Origin: Algimonas porphyrae
Lineage (GTDB): Bacteria > Pseudomonadota > Alphaproteobacteria > Caulobacterales > Maricaulaceae
Assembly: GCF_041429795.1 (NCBI RefSeq)
Contig: NZ_CP163424.1
Location: 803,501 to 867,500 of the forward strand
DNA length: 64,000 bases
Direction: 5' to 3'
Shown: positions 63,531 to 64,000 of the stretch, piece after piece
How the letters are laid out: each line of letters opens with the position of its first letter
Numbering within the stretch: position 1 is the first letter of the stretch
Notes under the pieces: generated by a model
The model's input: only the letters and a program-made list of their open reading frames with translations
Database searches by the model: none
What the model was told of the DNA's origin: nothing
Position numbers and translations under genes: made by a program

Positions 63531-64000
63531 ACGCTTCCCCGCGAAGTAACGGACTGTTTTTCGCTGACATCTTCAGAGCGTGCGGCGCGAGCCAAACAAT
63601 CTGCAGATTGATGCAAAAAAGGTGTTGCATTAGGAAATTCGATTTTCTAAGTAGCGCGCCTCGCTGAAGACGAGATAGTCTTCACGGCGAAAGCCATGCG
63701 AGGGGGTCTCCTTCGAGAGACCTTTTGTTTTGGGTGGAAACCAGTGGTTTCGACCCGAGCTGTTTGACATCGTGAATATTGGGAAGAGAGACGCAGGCGG
63801 CGTTTGGCGGCGCGCAGATCCGGTAACGGACTGCAACACTTGTCGAACGTCACAAGACGTTTCTTTTCATGAAGTTACGATCGCTTGGTCGGTTTACCGC
63901 AAGGTAGATACGATTAGGTACTCGTGATTTCTTTGAAACGCACAAACGCTGTAGGTCTTCGGACCTGCAACGTCAGTGATAAATGTGACGGTCAGACGCT
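63531..64000 (+). ncRNA. Structured leader, probably the 5' end of an rRNA operon
   Basis: No open frame fits. Hairpins: TGAAGAC/GTCTTCA (63665-63684), GGTCTC/GAGACC followed by TTTTGTTTT (63705-63731), and a UUCG-looped stem GTAGGTC/GACCTGC (63951-63968). The segment TGTTTGACATCGTGAATATT then AGAGAGACGCAGGCGGC resembles leaders found before alphaproteobacterial 16S genes. The 16S start itself is not in the window. Confidence 0.5.

Overview
The window reads as chromosomal DNA from an alphaproteobacterium, probably an aerobic, aquatic Caulobacterales/Maricaulales/Hyphomonadaceae-type organism. This is inferred from gene content, not from a marker gene: a FixL-FixJ-FixK regulatory set, an alphaproteobacterial DUF4175/TIGR02302 protein, an argH gene near tlpA, MnmC, a zinc-free L36, Lrp-controlled methionine gamma-lyase, and an rRNA-operon-type leader at the right end. 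GC is high and even apart from a few short AT-rich stretches. I see no phage, IS element, CRISPR array or tRNA.

Layout. 1-3.3 kb: the tail of a FixL-like kinase, FixJ, a divergent ArsR/SRPBCC pair and a FixK-like Crp/Fnr regulator whose upstream region carries a perfect palindromic FixJ-type box. 4-13.2 kb: a long minus-strand gene set (unknown 396-aa protein, MscS channel, coiled-coil protein, unknown 374-aa protein, AAA+ ATPase, small membrane protein, DUF6638 protein, small membrane protein, DUF1523 protein), tightly spaced and lying behind argH. This is the best candidate for an undescribed system. I infer a membrane-associated AAA+/coiled-coil envelope machine. 13.1-31.8 kb: metabolism and exported enzymes (argH, amidohydrolase-TPR lipoprotein, AraC regulator, TlpA, methionine gamma-lyase with Lrp, PhoD, metallo-beta-lactamase-fold protein, 2-hydroxyacid dehydrogenase, SH3 protein, DUF4175 protein, methylcrotonoyl-CoA-type carboxylase).

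32-40.4 kb: a TadG-like vWA protein, a SnoaL-like protein, a MerR regulator, a TPR protein, membrane proteins and katG. 40.4-44.9 kb: a phage-shock (Psp) locus. A divergent PspF homologue lacks the sigma54-contact GAFTGA loop and the Walker B glutamate. The rightward operon has two tiny leading genes, pspA, pspB-like and pspC-like genes, then two exported proteins, one with a run of SGSGD repeats. 44.9-63.3 kb: mnmC, a lytic transglycosylase, rpmJ, TPR protein, polysaccharide deacetylase, an amino-acid-kinase-like/homoserine dehydrogenase fusion, a LPG-synthase-type membrane protein, a thioesterase, an SDR/isomerase/ketopantoate-reductase-like operon, a lipoprotein sulfatase with a lipoprotein formylglycine-generating enzyme, an Hsp20 gene with a sigma32 promoter and ROSE-like RNA thermometer, and several enzymes. 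63.5-64 kb: a promoter and structured leader that look like the start of an rRNA operon whose 16S gene lies beyond the window.

Three themes recur: envelope homeostasis (Psp locus, MscS/AAA+ cluster, lytic transglycosylase, deacetylase), oxygen and oxidative sensing (FixLJK, KatG, TlpA), and amino-acid or sulfur metabolism. All assignments come from reading the sequence; no database search was run.
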